The notes under the pieces are model-generated. The model was not told the origin of the DNA, ran no database searches, and saw only the letters and a program-made list of their open reading frames with translations. Position numbers and translations under genes: made by a program. Of a DNA stretch of 64,000 nt, positions 26,878 through 33,952 are shown in pieces. Numbering within the stretch: the first letter of the stretch is position 1; each line of letters starts with the position of its first letter. Origin of the DNA: Solibacillus sp. FSL W7-1436 (GTDB lineage: Bacteria; Bacillota; Bacilli; Bacillales_A; Planococcaceae); the NCBI RefSeq assembly GCF_038007305.1, contig NZ_JBBOWV010000001.1, forward strand, positions 2,966,501 to 3,030,500. The letters run 5' to 3'.

Positions 26878-27186
26878 ATGGCATATATTTTACAGGTGGA
26901 TTTTAAAATGGATGGTCCATTCGGCGAAGAAATGGCTGCCGGTTTTAAAGGGTTGGCAGAGAGTATTAACGAAGAAGAAGGCGTGCTTTGGAAAATTTGG
27001 ACAGAGGATGCGGAAGCAGGCGAAGCGGGCGGTATTTACTTATTTGAAACAAAGGAAACTGCAGAAGCTTACTTGGAAATGCATTCAAAGCGTCTAAATG
27101 GCTTCGGGATAACTGCAATCAACAGCAAAATTTTTGCAGTGAATGAGTCATTAACGAACATTAACAAAGGTCCGGTTAACGTATAA
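26878..27186 (+). CDS. YdhR-family monooxygenase-like protein
   Basis: The 102-residue single-domain protein starts MAYILQVDFKMDGPFGEEMA and ends with AINSKIFAVNESLTNINKGP, which matches the YdhR / putative mono-oxygenase family (ferredoxin-like alpha-beta barrel). AAAGGAGG precedes the start. Members bind aromatic or redox-active small molecules, but the reaction is not established. It is a single gene between the Tet-like gene and a small membrane protein. Confidence 0.8.
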   Translation: MAYILQVDFKMDGPFGEEMAAGFKGLAESINEEEGVLWKIWTEDAEAGEAGGIYLFETKETAEAYLEMHSKRLNGFGITAINSKIFAVNESLTNINKGPVNV

Positions 27187-27339
27187 ATAAAAGAGCATTC
27201 CATATTTTGAGAGACACAATGATGGTGTCTCTCTATTCGTGTTCGGATTTAATCAAACTTAACATCCGAGTTTGGGTTGTTTGGAACTTAACGTATAATA
27301 AAATATATCCCACAAATAAAGGGGGGAGGTTAGCGTTTA

Positions 27340-27558
27340 ATGGAAACATTAGTTCCTTTATCTTTAATAGGTATTCCACTTTTCTCAATCGTGCTTTGTG
27401 TCAATATTATCAATTTGCTAAAAATTATAATCCATCATCCAGAACAATCTGTGAAAAAACATACTTTTTTAATTAGTATCAGTGTTGCTTACATACTATT
27501 TTCATTTTTATGTATATTAATTGTCATTGCCGATTCAGTTTGGGGGGTATCTCTATAA
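27340..27558 (+). CDS. Small membrane protein, unknown
   Basis: The 72-residue protein has two hydrophobic helices (residues 5-27 and 44-65) around a basic loop. A very strong GGGGGGAGG lies before ATG 27340, which supports translation. The family is not recognised. An overlapping frame from 27207 lacks a comparable site and was not kept. Confidence 0.5.
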   Translation: METLVPLSLIGIPLFSIVLCVNIINLLKIIIHHPEQSVKKHTFLISISVAYILFSFLCILIVIADSVWGVSL

Positions 27559-27594
27559 ATGACCCTAAATCTAGCTGTATTTCTGACTAACGTT

Positions 27595-27632
27595 AAAAAG
27601 ACAAAAGACTTGAAGTGTCTTTTGTCTTTTTT
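27595..27632. terminator. Bidirectional terminator between convergent small genes
   Basis: AAAAAGACAAAAGACTT pairs with the following TGTCTTTTGTCTTTTT. A and T runs on both sides serve the plus-strand small gene and the minus-strand secreted-protein gene. Confidence 0.85.
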
Positions 27633-28389
27633 AAGGCTTACGCTCATTTAATATTTCTTTTTTCTTTGACCAAAAATCAGGAGGCATATAAGAAATTAAT
27701 GAATAATCAATTTCATCGCCTGATTGAGTTGTTAATTGAACTAACAAAGGTTCTTCTTTATTAGATGGATTTATTGCCCTTGTTTTAATTGTAATTGCCT
27801 GAACACCAGTTCTTTTTGGGTGACCGACAACAACGACCTGATTTCCTAGTGTATAAACATCTGTAATTTCGGTCTGAAATGCGACGATATATAGATCCAG
27901 ATCATTTTCATTTTGAAACATTGGAATAGATAATCCCATGTTGTGTTCGAAATCATACCAACCAGAGAGTCCAATATCATAATTAGTAAATAATCGGTGT
28001 AGGGCATAATGAATTCTACTAGGAATATAACTCCATCTTCCGGTCGTGCTATACCAGTGTTCCTCATAAGCAGGTCTTTTATATTCTGGTTTATTTACTA
28101 TTACATCAAATGAAATTTTAGTTCCATTTTTAATCACTTCTGAAATTTGGACCATATTTGATGGGAAAGGTTGCTCTTTCCAAGGAGGGTCAGAAATAAT
28201 TTCGGGTTTGGAAGGTTCAAGTTTCTGAAGCCGATTTTCCACTTCTTTTAATTGTATTTTAAGTTCTTCAATTTTTTTCTCTAATCGTTTAGTTTCATCT
28301 GGTTCTTCTGCATAATAAAGTGGAGCAATACTTATATTAAAAATCACTACACAAATAATAAATAAAATAATTCTTTTGGAAGTTAACAT
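27631..28389 (-). CDS. Secreted coiled-coil protein, unknown
   Basis: The 252-residue protein has an N-terminal signal peptide (IILFIICVVIFNISIAPLYYAEE; cleavage likely after AEE or just before). Residues 32-60 form a strongly charged coiled coil (ETKRLEKKIEELKIQLKEVENRLQKLE). The rest is a domain rich in aromatic and Pro residues without recognised motifs. It is probably exported to the cell surface. It has its own terminator and promoter region. Confidence 0.55.
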   Translation of the reverse strand: MLTSKRIILFIICVVIFNISIAPLYYAEEPDETKRLEKKIEELKIQLKEVENRLQKLEPSKPEIISDPPWKEQPFPSNMVQISEVIKNGTKISFDVIVNKPEYKRPAYEEHWYSTTGRWSYIPSRIHYALHRLFTNYDIGLSGWYDFEHNMGLSIPMFQNENDLDLYIVAFQTEITDVYTLGNQVVVVGHPKRTGVQAITIKTRAINPSNKEEPLLVQLTTQSGDEIDYSLISYMPPDFWSKKKEILNERKP

Positions 28390-28499
28390 AGAAGCACCTC
28401 AAAATTATTTTGCTCTATTGATGCGGAAATATGTTCTTTTAATTTTTTTCTACAATTACGGGTGCTTTAGTGCGTTAGTATTTTCGTTCCCCAATGATC

Positions 28500-28541
28500 G
28501 GCAGCTAAGACTTACCTACAGTCTTGGCTGCTTTTTACTTT
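28500..28541 (+). terminator. Orphan terminator in an intergenic region
   Basis: GCAGCTAAGACT pairs with AGTCTTGGCTGC and is followed by TTTTTACTTT. No gene on the plus strand ends here: the gene to the left runs the other way, and the next plus-strand gene starts at 28605. Confidence 0.75.
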
Positions 28542-28604
28542 AATTTGGTTACCAAACGTCGCAAGGTAGTTTAGGTAAGAACTTTTAATTCTTTTAAAAA
28601 AACA

Positions 28605-29276
28605 ATGGCATACCTTAAAAAGGGGGGTGTTGTTATAAAAAAAGGGAAAATTAGTGTAATCAGTTTTGTCTCAATATTATTGGTAGTAGTGTCCTTATTT
28701 TTATATATACAGGTTTCTGGTAAAGAAAAAGAAAGTGGTTCTTATTTATCCGAAGAAGAAAGGCTTGAATTAACGAGTTTGATGTGGCAGATAAGAAGTA
28801 ACTTACATGGCGAAAATTATGGGTTTGTTTTAGACCATGCTGTTTTACCTAACGGAAACATTGAAGTAATTGTGAAATTAGGAAGTAAGAAAATTGATAA
28901 AAAGATGAAAGAAGATTTACAACAATTAGCAACTGACGTTATTAAACAAAATGATTTTGATTCAGAATTATTTCAATATAACATAACAAGTTTTTATAGT
29001 TCAGAAAAAGAAGGAAATCATGTTTCACAAAGGCTAAGTTATAATGATTTAATGGGTGACATCATGCTAAGTTTAAATGAATTAGGTTATGATGTTGCCG
29101 TACACGGGGACGTATTTTCAGACAAAAACGTTGTAATAACATTAGTATTACCACACGATAAGTTTGATGAAAATACCAAAAAAGAAGTAAAACAGTTTGC
29201 AACTGATGTTATTAAAAAATATAATTTTGAAACTGAAATATTCCAATTTAACATAACAAGCTATAAGAATTCTTAA
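28605..29276 (+). CDS. Membrane-anchored protein with internal duplication, unknown
   Basis: The product is 223 residues. A membrane helix (ISVISFVSILLVVVSLFLYI, residues 16-35) is followed by two related halves of about 80 residues, each ending with a QLATDVIKQNDFDSELFQYNITSF-like block (second copy QFATDVIKKYNFETEIFQFNITSY). The ATG at 28605 lacks a good ribosome binding site, while GGGGGG at 28620-28626 lies inside the frame, so the true start may be a rare codon slightly downstream. No family is recognised. Confidence 0.5.
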   Translation: MAYLKKGGVVIKKGKISVISFVSILLVVVSLFLYIQVSGKEKESGSYLSEEERLELTSLMWQIRSNLHGENYGFVLDHAVLPNGNIEVIVKLGSKKIDKKMKEDLQQLATDVIKQNDFDSELFQYNITSFYSSEKEGNHVSQRLSYNDLMGDIMLSLNELGYDVAVHGDVFSDKNVVITLVLPHDKFDENTKKEVKQFATDVIKKYNFETEIFQFNITSYKNS

Positions 29277-29430
29277 TTTAAACAAGAACGAATAACGTAT
29301 CCAAAACAAACCATTAAACACAAACGCGCTAATTTTTGATTGTTATGGTAAAATTATATTAATTAGGAATATTTATGTAAATCGAATTTACTTCATAATT
29401 GAAAATATTAACAAGGGAAGTTGAAGAATT

Positions 29431-29763
29431 ATGAACAAAAAGAATAGTTTGCTATTTTTCCTAACCTTATGTATCGAGTCAGTAATTACCTTTATTGTTG
29501 CAATTACGTTCTCGGTTCGATTTATTGAGATAATGGGAATTTTAGGTGCAGTATTTAGCGGGTTGCTTTTTTTATTAACAAGTGGAGGAGGACCTTTTTC
29601 GGACTTCTTTACAGCGAGAAATGCAGGCATAACAGGAATTATTCAAGAAAGAGAGAACTTTGTTTTTAAAAGAGGACCTGCGTTTTTCGCTTCCCTTGTT
29701 TTCTTTGGCATAGGATTGCTTTTCTTTATACTGCTAGTTAATCGTGTCATTCCTCCCGCGTGA
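29431..29763 (+). CDS. Small membrane protein, unknown
   Basis: The 110-residue protein has three hydrophobic helices (residues 7-28, 33-49 and 84-105). A conserved-looking loop GGGPFSDFFTARNAGITGIIQERENFVFKRGP is between helices 2 and 3. AAGGGAAG precedes ATG 29431. The family is uncertain; similar loops occur in short DUF-type membrane proteins of Bacilli. It stands between two terminators. Confidence 0.6.
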   Translation: MNKKNSLLFFLTLCIESVITFIVAITFSVRFIEIMGILGAVFSGLLFLLTSGGGPFSDFFTARNAGITGIIQERENFVFKRGPAFFASLVFFGIGLLFFILLVNRVIPPA

Positions 29764-29883
29764 TGAAAGAATGTGAAGTATTGTACTTATGCTAACGAGA
29801 ATTCTGCCAAGATAAAGGATCTTTTAACTTAATTGAAGAATAAATAAAATAAGCTCCTTAAAATAAAAGTTGGGAATACACGA

Positions 29884-29924
29884 AAAAAAGCAGGAACGTT
29901 GTTAAAACGACGGTTCTGCTTTTT
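29884..29924. terminator. Terminator downstream of 29763
   Basis: AAAAAGCAGGAAC and GTTCTGCTTTTT form a stem with one bulged G and an inner CGTTGT/ACGACG pairing. T runs lie on both strands, so it may also serve the minus-strand GNAT gene. Confidence 0.75.
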
Positions 29925-29958
29925 CTATTGGTACAATATTTTGAGACAACGCTTATGC

Positions 29959-30492
29959 TTATTTCACAAAAATATGTGCATCGCAATAACAAAGACCTTT
30001 GCAGCTTGGGCAATCGACTTGATAGGGCTCGAAATAGCGCGGCATGTAAATAAATGGTTCAAAGCCCTGTGATGCAAATTGTCGCTCTGCAGCCCAGCGG
30101 TTTGTATCGGACTGTACCCAGCCAACCGTAACGATCGTTTTTGCAATCGGCTGTGCGGCTTCAAGATAAGCACGTACAAGCATAGTTCCAATTCCTTTTT
30201 TCCGCTCTTTTGGATGGACGACAAAATGACTTGTATAATAACTGATGCCTGTTGCGACCAGTTCCTTTAATGACTGCAGCTCTTCGTGAAAGTAAGGGAA
30301 CTCCTTGTTGAAATCCAATATTTCATAACCTGCAATATAACCGACAACTTCATCAAGCTCATTAACGGCTACAAAACGGATGCCGCCAGCCTGATCGACT
30401 GTATCAGCGGTTTCTGGTTCAAATGGTAAAAAATTGTTGAGCAATGCCGCAATTTGCACAGCATATTTCGTTTCATAAGGGTAAATATTCAT
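29959..30492 (-). CDS. GNAT-family N-acetyltransferase
   Basis: The product is 177 residues from ATG 30492, which has AAGGCAGG at proper spacing (an earlier TTG at 30495 is less likely). The GNAT core shows strand 4, HFVVHPKERKKGIGTMLVRAYLEA, which contains the acetyl-CoA loop RKKGIG. The C-terminus carries four cysteines (VDCPSCKGLCYC) that could bind a metal, an unusual tail for a GNAT. It transfers an acetyl group to an unknown amine. Single gene. Confidence 0.85.
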   Translation of the reverse strand: MNIYPYETKYAVQIAALLNNFLPFEPETADTVDQAGGIRFVAVNELDEVVGYIAGYEILDFNKEFPYFHEELQSLKELVATGISYYTSHFVVHPKERKKGIGTMLVRAYLEAAQPIAKTIVTVGWVQSDTNRWAAERQFASQGFEPFIYMPRYFEPYQVDCPSCKGLCYCDAHIFVK

Positions 30493-30670
30493 CAATGTAC
30501 CTGCCTTCGTATGTTCGAATTTTATTATTTTAGCATAATAGAACGCATTATGATATTACATTGACTGCTTTGAAAGGTTCGCCTAATTTGGAGCAAATAA
30601 ATCTTTAAAATTCATTGTGTAATCCATAGATCGACCTTAAAAAGGCGCGAGAAATGGGTAATTTTGATAA

Positions 30671-30699
30671 TTGAAAATACAGAACACTTGTTCTATAAT
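30671..30699 (+). promoter_or_regulatory. Sigma-A-type promoter of the WYL-like gene
   Basis: TTGAAA at 30671-30676 and TATAAT at 30694-30699 are separated by 17 bp. It lies 20 bp before ATG 30720. Confidence 0.7.
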
Positions 30700-30719
30700 G
30701 AAGGAGAGGGAGTGGAATA

Positions 30720-30944
30720 ATGAGGGAACAATTAAGAAAAGCGATGCAACTCAATCAAATTTTGGATATTGTGTACATCGCCAAAAGTCAGTCAATAACA
30801 AAGCGTCGAATCAAACTAATTAAAATTTCCGGAGACCATGTGCAGGCGTATTGTTTTACCCGTCATGCAAAACGAAATTTTATTGTAGATAATATTTTGG
30901 CTGTACATCCTGTAAGCAAAAATGCAAAAGGATTAGAAGCTTAG
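30720..30944 (+). CDS. WYL-domain-like mini-protein
   Basis: The 74-residue protein QILDIVYIAKSQSITKRRIKLIKISGDHVQAYCFTRHAKRNFIVDNILAVHPV follows the pattern of a bare WYL fold: an initial hydrophobic strand, then Arg, an AYCFTRHAKRNF block that resembles the WYL consensus R-x-F segment, and a final strand. WYL domains sense ligands or nucleic acid and usually follow a helix-turn-helix, which is missing here. Strong promoter and AAGGAGAGGG support expression. The role is unknown. Confidence 0.6.
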   Translation: MREQLRKAMQLNQILDIVYIAKSQSITKRRIKLIKISGDHVQAYCFTRHAKRNFIVDNILAVHPVSKNAKGLEA

Positions 30945-31050
30945 AATATATATAATATTATCGAATAGAAAAAATTATTATCATTAATTTAATAATTTTG
31001 TGGAATTTTCTGACTATTTGTGTTATATTACAGTAAGGGGAGGTGAATAA

Positions 31051-31185
31051 ATGATGCAAGCTTTAAAAAGAATGGGGGCAACTAACTTTTTTGAAAATAT
31101 TGTGAAGAGTAATCCTAGATTAAAAAAATTAAAACGTATGTATTTAATTAGAAGGGAAATTTCGGAATATGTTAAAACAAAATAA
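31051..31185 (+). CDS. 44-residue basic peptide, unknown
   Basis: ATG 31051 follows AAGGGGAGGTG at ideal spacing, and the frame ends at TAA 31183-31185. The peptide is rich in Lys and Arg (PRLKKLKRMYLIRRE) with no clear signal sequence or membrane span. A dedicated terminator follows within five bases. The upstream A/T-rich stretch includes an ATTATCA half-site reminiscent of Fur boxes, but only half of one. I do not recognise the family; the RBS plus terminator make a real small gene likely. Confidence 0.6.
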   Translation: MMQALKRMGATNFFENIVKSNPRLKKLKRMYLIRREISEYVKTK

Positions 31186-31189
31186 ATAA

Positions 31190-31225
31190 AACCCTCCACT
31201 TTTGATTGTGGAGGGTTATTTTTTT
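31190..31225 (+). terminator. Terminator of the basic-peptide gene
   Basis: AACCCTCCAC pairs with GTGGAGGGTT around an 8-base loop and is followed by a run of Ts. The region 31226-31414 between this and the next terminator shows no convincing gene. Confidence 0.85.
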
Positions 31226-31414
31226 GACAGATGTCTAACCATAAAGCATTATCTGAAGCAAGCGCAATCCGTCTAAGCCGATTAACAATAATCCTCCTAT
31301 ACTCCAGTAACCAAGAGATATCCAAATACATAGATAAGACTTCATAGAGTATAAAAAATCAGCAGCTAAGAAAAATAAATAAGGGAAAATTGTAGTGTTA
31401 GATAGGGATTACAC

Positions 31415-31454
31415 AAAAAAACACATAGTTCATCCGTAATTCATGAACTATGTG
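31415..31454 (-). terminator. Terminator after the Spo0E-like gene
   Basis: CACATAGTTCAT pairs with ATGAACTATGTG, followed on the minus strand by seven Ts. It ends the transcript of the gene at 31522-31686. Confidence 0.8.
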
Positions 31455-31521
31455 CATTTAATAAATCGGTATTTACTCAAATTCAATTAGAAGCGAAACA
31501 ATATGTAATCGTTCATTTTAA

Positions 31522-31686
31522 TTAAGCGGCAATATCCGAATACTTATTAAGTAATTCATCCAGTTCCTGACTGCAATTCACGACTTCCGGATGAGTGAAT
31601 CCTAAAGCATGTGCTTTTTTGTACATCAGTTTTCTTTTTGTCTCAATTCTTAGTTTCAGTAACTTTTTAAACAGTAAAAATTTCAT
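31522..31686 (-). CDS. Spo0E-like aspartyl-phosphate phosphatase family peptide
   Basis: The 54-residue protein has the Spo0E-family pattern: an Ile-Glu-x-Lys-Arg-x-Leu helix (LRIETKRKLMYKKAHALG), a turn, and the diagnostic SQELDELLNKY helix. Spo0E-like proteins dephosphorylate Spo0A~P or act on related response regulators and so hold back sporulation. GAAGGG precedes ATG 31686 on the minus strand. It is too short for common gene-length cut-offs and easily missed. The assignment rests on the motif; the regulator it acts on is unknown. Confidence 0.82.
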   Translation of the reverse strand: MKFLLFKKLLKLRIETKRKLMYKKAHALGFTHPEVVNCSQELDELLNKYSDIAA

Positions 31687-31932
31687 AGAAAAATTTCCCT
31701 TCAGTAGTAGTTGGTAGGTTTAAAACTTTTGTTAATATAAAATGACAACTGTTTCATCCTATCTTATTTCGGACAAGAAATATGTCGAAACATGCTAAAA
31801 AAGCATAATTCAATAATTTGTAAAATATAAAATTTATATACATAAATAGGGAACGTTATGTTTGACTATATTTGAAAGGTATGCATTTTGTCAGACAGGA
31901 GTGGGTTTATAGAAACCTTTGAAATCCAATTT

Positions 31933-31962
31933 TTGTACAACTGGTACCATCATTGATATAAT
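31933..31962 (+). promoter_or_regulatory. Promoter of the bacilliredoxin gene
   Basis: TTGTAC at 31933-31938 and TATAAT at 31957-31962 are separated by 18 bp. The rest of the gene-free stretch 31687-32003 shows nothing else recognisable. Confidence 0.6.
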
Positions 31963-32003
31963 GAGCGATGTGAATACATATAAACAGAAAGAGGTTATGA
32001 AAA

Positions 32004-32438
32004 ATGACAAATGCTTATGATGAATATATGCGTCAAGTAACTCAGCCAATGCGTACGGAACTTGAGAGTGCAGGTTTTACACAATTAACTACGGCAGATA
32101 GCGTACACGAATTTATGGCTGAAACAAAAGGGACAGCTTTAGTTGTCATCAATTCAGTTTGTGGTTGTGCGGCAGGTCTGGCACGTCCGGCTGCTCGCGA
32201 AGCAGTGGCAGATGTGAAACCTGATCAGCTTGTAACGGTATTTGCAGGTCAAGATCCGGAAGCGACTGCAGCGATGCGCGGATACTTTGATGAAGTACCG
32301 CCAAGCTCACCATCAATGGCAATTTTAAAAGATGGTCAATTAGCTTATTTCATACCACGTGATCAGATCGAAGGACATCCAATGGAACAAATCCGTGATC
32401 ATTTATCCGATGTGTTAAAACAAGTATGTGCCGAGTAA
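32004..32438 (+). CDS. brxB: Bacilliredoxin (BrxA/BrxB family)
   Basis: The 144-residue thioredoxin-fold protein has the CGC redox site in VINSVCGCAAGLARPAAREAV and the family's VFAGQDPEATAAMRGYFDEVPPSSPSMA block. Bacilliredoxins remove bacillithiol from oxidised protein cysteines in Firmicutes. AAAGAGG precedes ATG 32004. Whether it is the BrxA or BrxB paralogue cannot be decided with certainty from this window. Confidence 0.9.
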   Translation: MTNAYDEYMRQVTQPMRTELESAGFTQLTTADSVHEFMAETKGTALVVINSVCGCAAGLARPAAREAVADVKPDQLVTVFAGQDPEATAAMRGYFDEVPPSSPSMAILKDGQLAYFIPRDQIEGHPMEQIRDHLSDVLKQVCAE

Positions 32439-33211
32439 CGATTGTCACAACGGCTGGCAGACCGGACGAGCAATCGCTTCAGTTAGCTGAATTTGCAAGT
32501 AAGGAGCTGCAGGCAACAATTGTTCCGCGCCAAAAACGTTCGGTACGTAAGCTTTCAGAAGTGTACGATGCCAATGTCATTGTCGCGGGGAAAAATCGTT
32601 ATGAATACTATGCGAAAGGTGCCGAGGCGCCTTTCTTTTTTCATCCCAATTCTGCCGCATTCCGTTTAAAACGTGTCGCTCGAGGTGAAGACGAGCCGTT
32701 GCTGACTGCCTGTGCACTGGAAAAAGGGGATAAATTTTTGGATTGCACACTCGGGATTGGTGCGGACAGTTTATTGGCAGCTTATGTTGTTGGTGAAAAA
32801 GGTAAAGTGATTGGTGTAGAGGCTGATCATAACGTCGCATTTATTGTAAAAACAGGGATGCGAAACTATGATACGACCGAACTTCCATTAACTGCGTGCA
32901 TGCGGAATATTGAAGTGATTCATTCAACAGCAGTGGAATATTTAAAGAAGCAGGAAGATGAAAGTTTTGATGTCGTCTACATGGATCCGATGTTCGAAGA
33001 AGTCATTGAAGAATCAACGAATTTTGAAGCACTGCGCTATGCCGGGAAGCACCTGACATTGACGGATGAATGGGTGGCTGAAGCAAAACGGGTAGCGAAA
33101 AAGCGCGTCGTGTTAAAGGCACATTTTAAATCGGACTGGTTTGAAAAATACCAGTTTCAGCGTGATGTCAGGTTAACGTCCAAGTTTCATTATGGTGTGT
33201 ACGAAAAATAA
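32426..33211 (+). CDS. RsmJ-like SAM-dependent methyltransferase
   Basis: The 261-residue protein has methyltransferase motif I, FLDCTLGIGADSLLAAYV, and the catalytic DVVYMDPMFEE (an N/D-PP-Y-like DPMF), matching the RsmJ/YpiP family of 16S rRNA guanine-N2 methyltransferases. The N-terminal part (RPDEQSLQLAEFASKELQATIVPR) is the family's substrate-recognition region. The start overlaps the bacilliredoxin gene by 13 bp. rRNA as target is inferred from the family. Confidence 0.78.
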   Translation: MCRVTIVTTAGRPDEQSLQLAEFASKELQATIVPRQKRSVRKLSEVYDANVIVAGKNRYEYYAKGAEAPFFFHPNSAAFRLKRVARGEDEPLLTACALEKGDKFLDCTLGIGADSLLAAYVVGEKGKVIGVEADHNVAFIVKTGMRNYDTTELPLTACMRNIEVIHSTAVEYLKKQEDESFDVVYMDPMFEEVIEESTNFEALRYAGKHLTLTDEWVAEAKRVAKKRVVLKAHFKSDWFEKYQFQRDVRLTSKFHYGVYEK

Positions 33212-33246
33212 AACGTTGGGTTCTTTTGAGAACTTCAACGTTTTTT
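33211..33246 (+). terminator. Terminator before csoR
   Basis: AAACGTTG and TTCT pair with AGAA and CAACGTTT, followed by a T run. Confidence 0.8.
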
Positions 33247-33254
33247 CTAAATGC

Positions 33255-33284
33255 TTTACATACCCCTTACAGGTATGGTAATGT
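33255..33284 (+). promoter_or_regulatory. csoR promoter with CsoR operator
   Basis: ATACCCCTTACAGGTAT at 33260-33276 is a GC-centred inverted repeat of the CsoR operator type. It lies between TTTACA (33255) and TAATGT (33279), so binding would block RNA polymerase. Confidence 0.75.
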
Positions 33285-33310
33285 GAAAATATGTAAGGGG
33301 GATTGATTGA

Positions 33311-33637
33311 ATGATTCATGAAAACGATAGTCTATTGGAAACACATGATGAAAGCTGTCGTAAAAGTCATCATCCTGAACCGATAAAAAAAGATTTAACA
33401 ACGAGATTGAATCGAATCGAAGGGCAAATCCGCGGCATTAAAGGCATGATCGATAAAGACGTTTATTGTGATGATATTATTACACAATTATCGGCAACAC
33501 AATCGGCATTAAACAGTGTCGCAAAAATTTTGCTTGAAGGTCATTTAAAGGGCTGTGTCGTGGATCGTCTGAATGAAGGCGATACAGAAGTACTGGACGA
33601 ACTTGTCGTAACGATTCAAAAAATGATGAAAAAATAA
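33311..33637 (+). CDS. csoR: Copper-sensing repressor CsoR
   Basis: The 108-residue all-helical DUF156 protein has RLNRIEGQIRGIKGMI and the Cu(I) ligand set: Cys in DVYCDDI, then His and Cys in LEGHLKGCV. Copper binding releases it from DNA. It heads csoR-copZ-copA with two matching operators in the window. AAGGGGGATTG lies before the start. Confidence 0.93.
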   Translation: MIHENDSLLETHDESCRKSHHPEPIKKDLTTRLNRIEGQIRGIKGMIDKDVYCDDIITQLSATQSALNSVAKILLEGHLKGCVVDRLNEGDTEVLDELVVTIQKMMKK

Positions 33638-33650
33638 GGAGTGTTCAAGT

Positions 33651-33857
33651 ATGGTAAATGTAACGTTAAATGTTAATGGTATGTCTTGCGGCCATTGTGT
33701 AAAATCTGTAGAAACTAGTGTTGGCGCATTAGCTGGTGTACAGGAAGTAAAAGTGGACCTTGCCGAGAAAAAGGTATCGGTTGCGTACAACGAAGATGCC
33801 GTTACTGTTGAGCAGATCAAAGAAACGATTGATGAGCAAGGTTATGACGTTGTTTAA
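33651..33857 (+). CDS. copZ: Copper chaperone CopZ
   Basis: The 68-residue heavy-metal-associated domain has the Cu(I) motif MSCGHC at residues 10-15 and a ferredoxin-like fold pattern ending in IDEQGYDV. It hands Cu(I) to CopA. It lies 13 bp after csoR with AAGGAG before the start. Confidence 0.94.
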   Translation: MVNVTLNVNGMSCGHCVKSVETSVGALAGVQEVKVDLAEKKVSVAYNEDAVTVEQIKETIDEQGYDVV

Positions 33858-33880
33858 TAATGAAAATTTACAAATGATTC

Positions 33881-33911
33881 AGGTTCTCTAGTATAGAGAA
33901 CCTCTCTTTTT
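33881..33911 (+). terminator. Terminator between copZ and copA
   Basis: AGGTTCTCTA pairs with TAGAGAACCT and is followed by TCTCTTTTT. It suggests that copA has its own promoter. Confidence 0.8.
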
Positions 33912-33921
33912 ACAAAATTTT

Positions 33922-33938
33922 ATACCCCCTAAAGGTAT
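33922..33938 (+). promoter_or_regulatory. Second CsoR operator, upstream of copA
   Basis: ATACCCCCTAAAGGTAT closely matches the operator before csoR and lies 15 bp from the copA start. Confidence 0.75.
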
Positions 33939-33952
33939 AAAGAGGTGAAAAT

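Noticed and set aside
27207-27476. Frame of 89 residues overlapping the small membrane protein
   Set aside because: It has no ribosome binding site and overlaps the better-supported frame starting at 27340.
30960-31020. Fur box before the 44-residue basic peptide gene
   Set aside because: Only one ATTATCA half-site is convincing; the facing half is too degenerate to call in this A/T-rich stretch.
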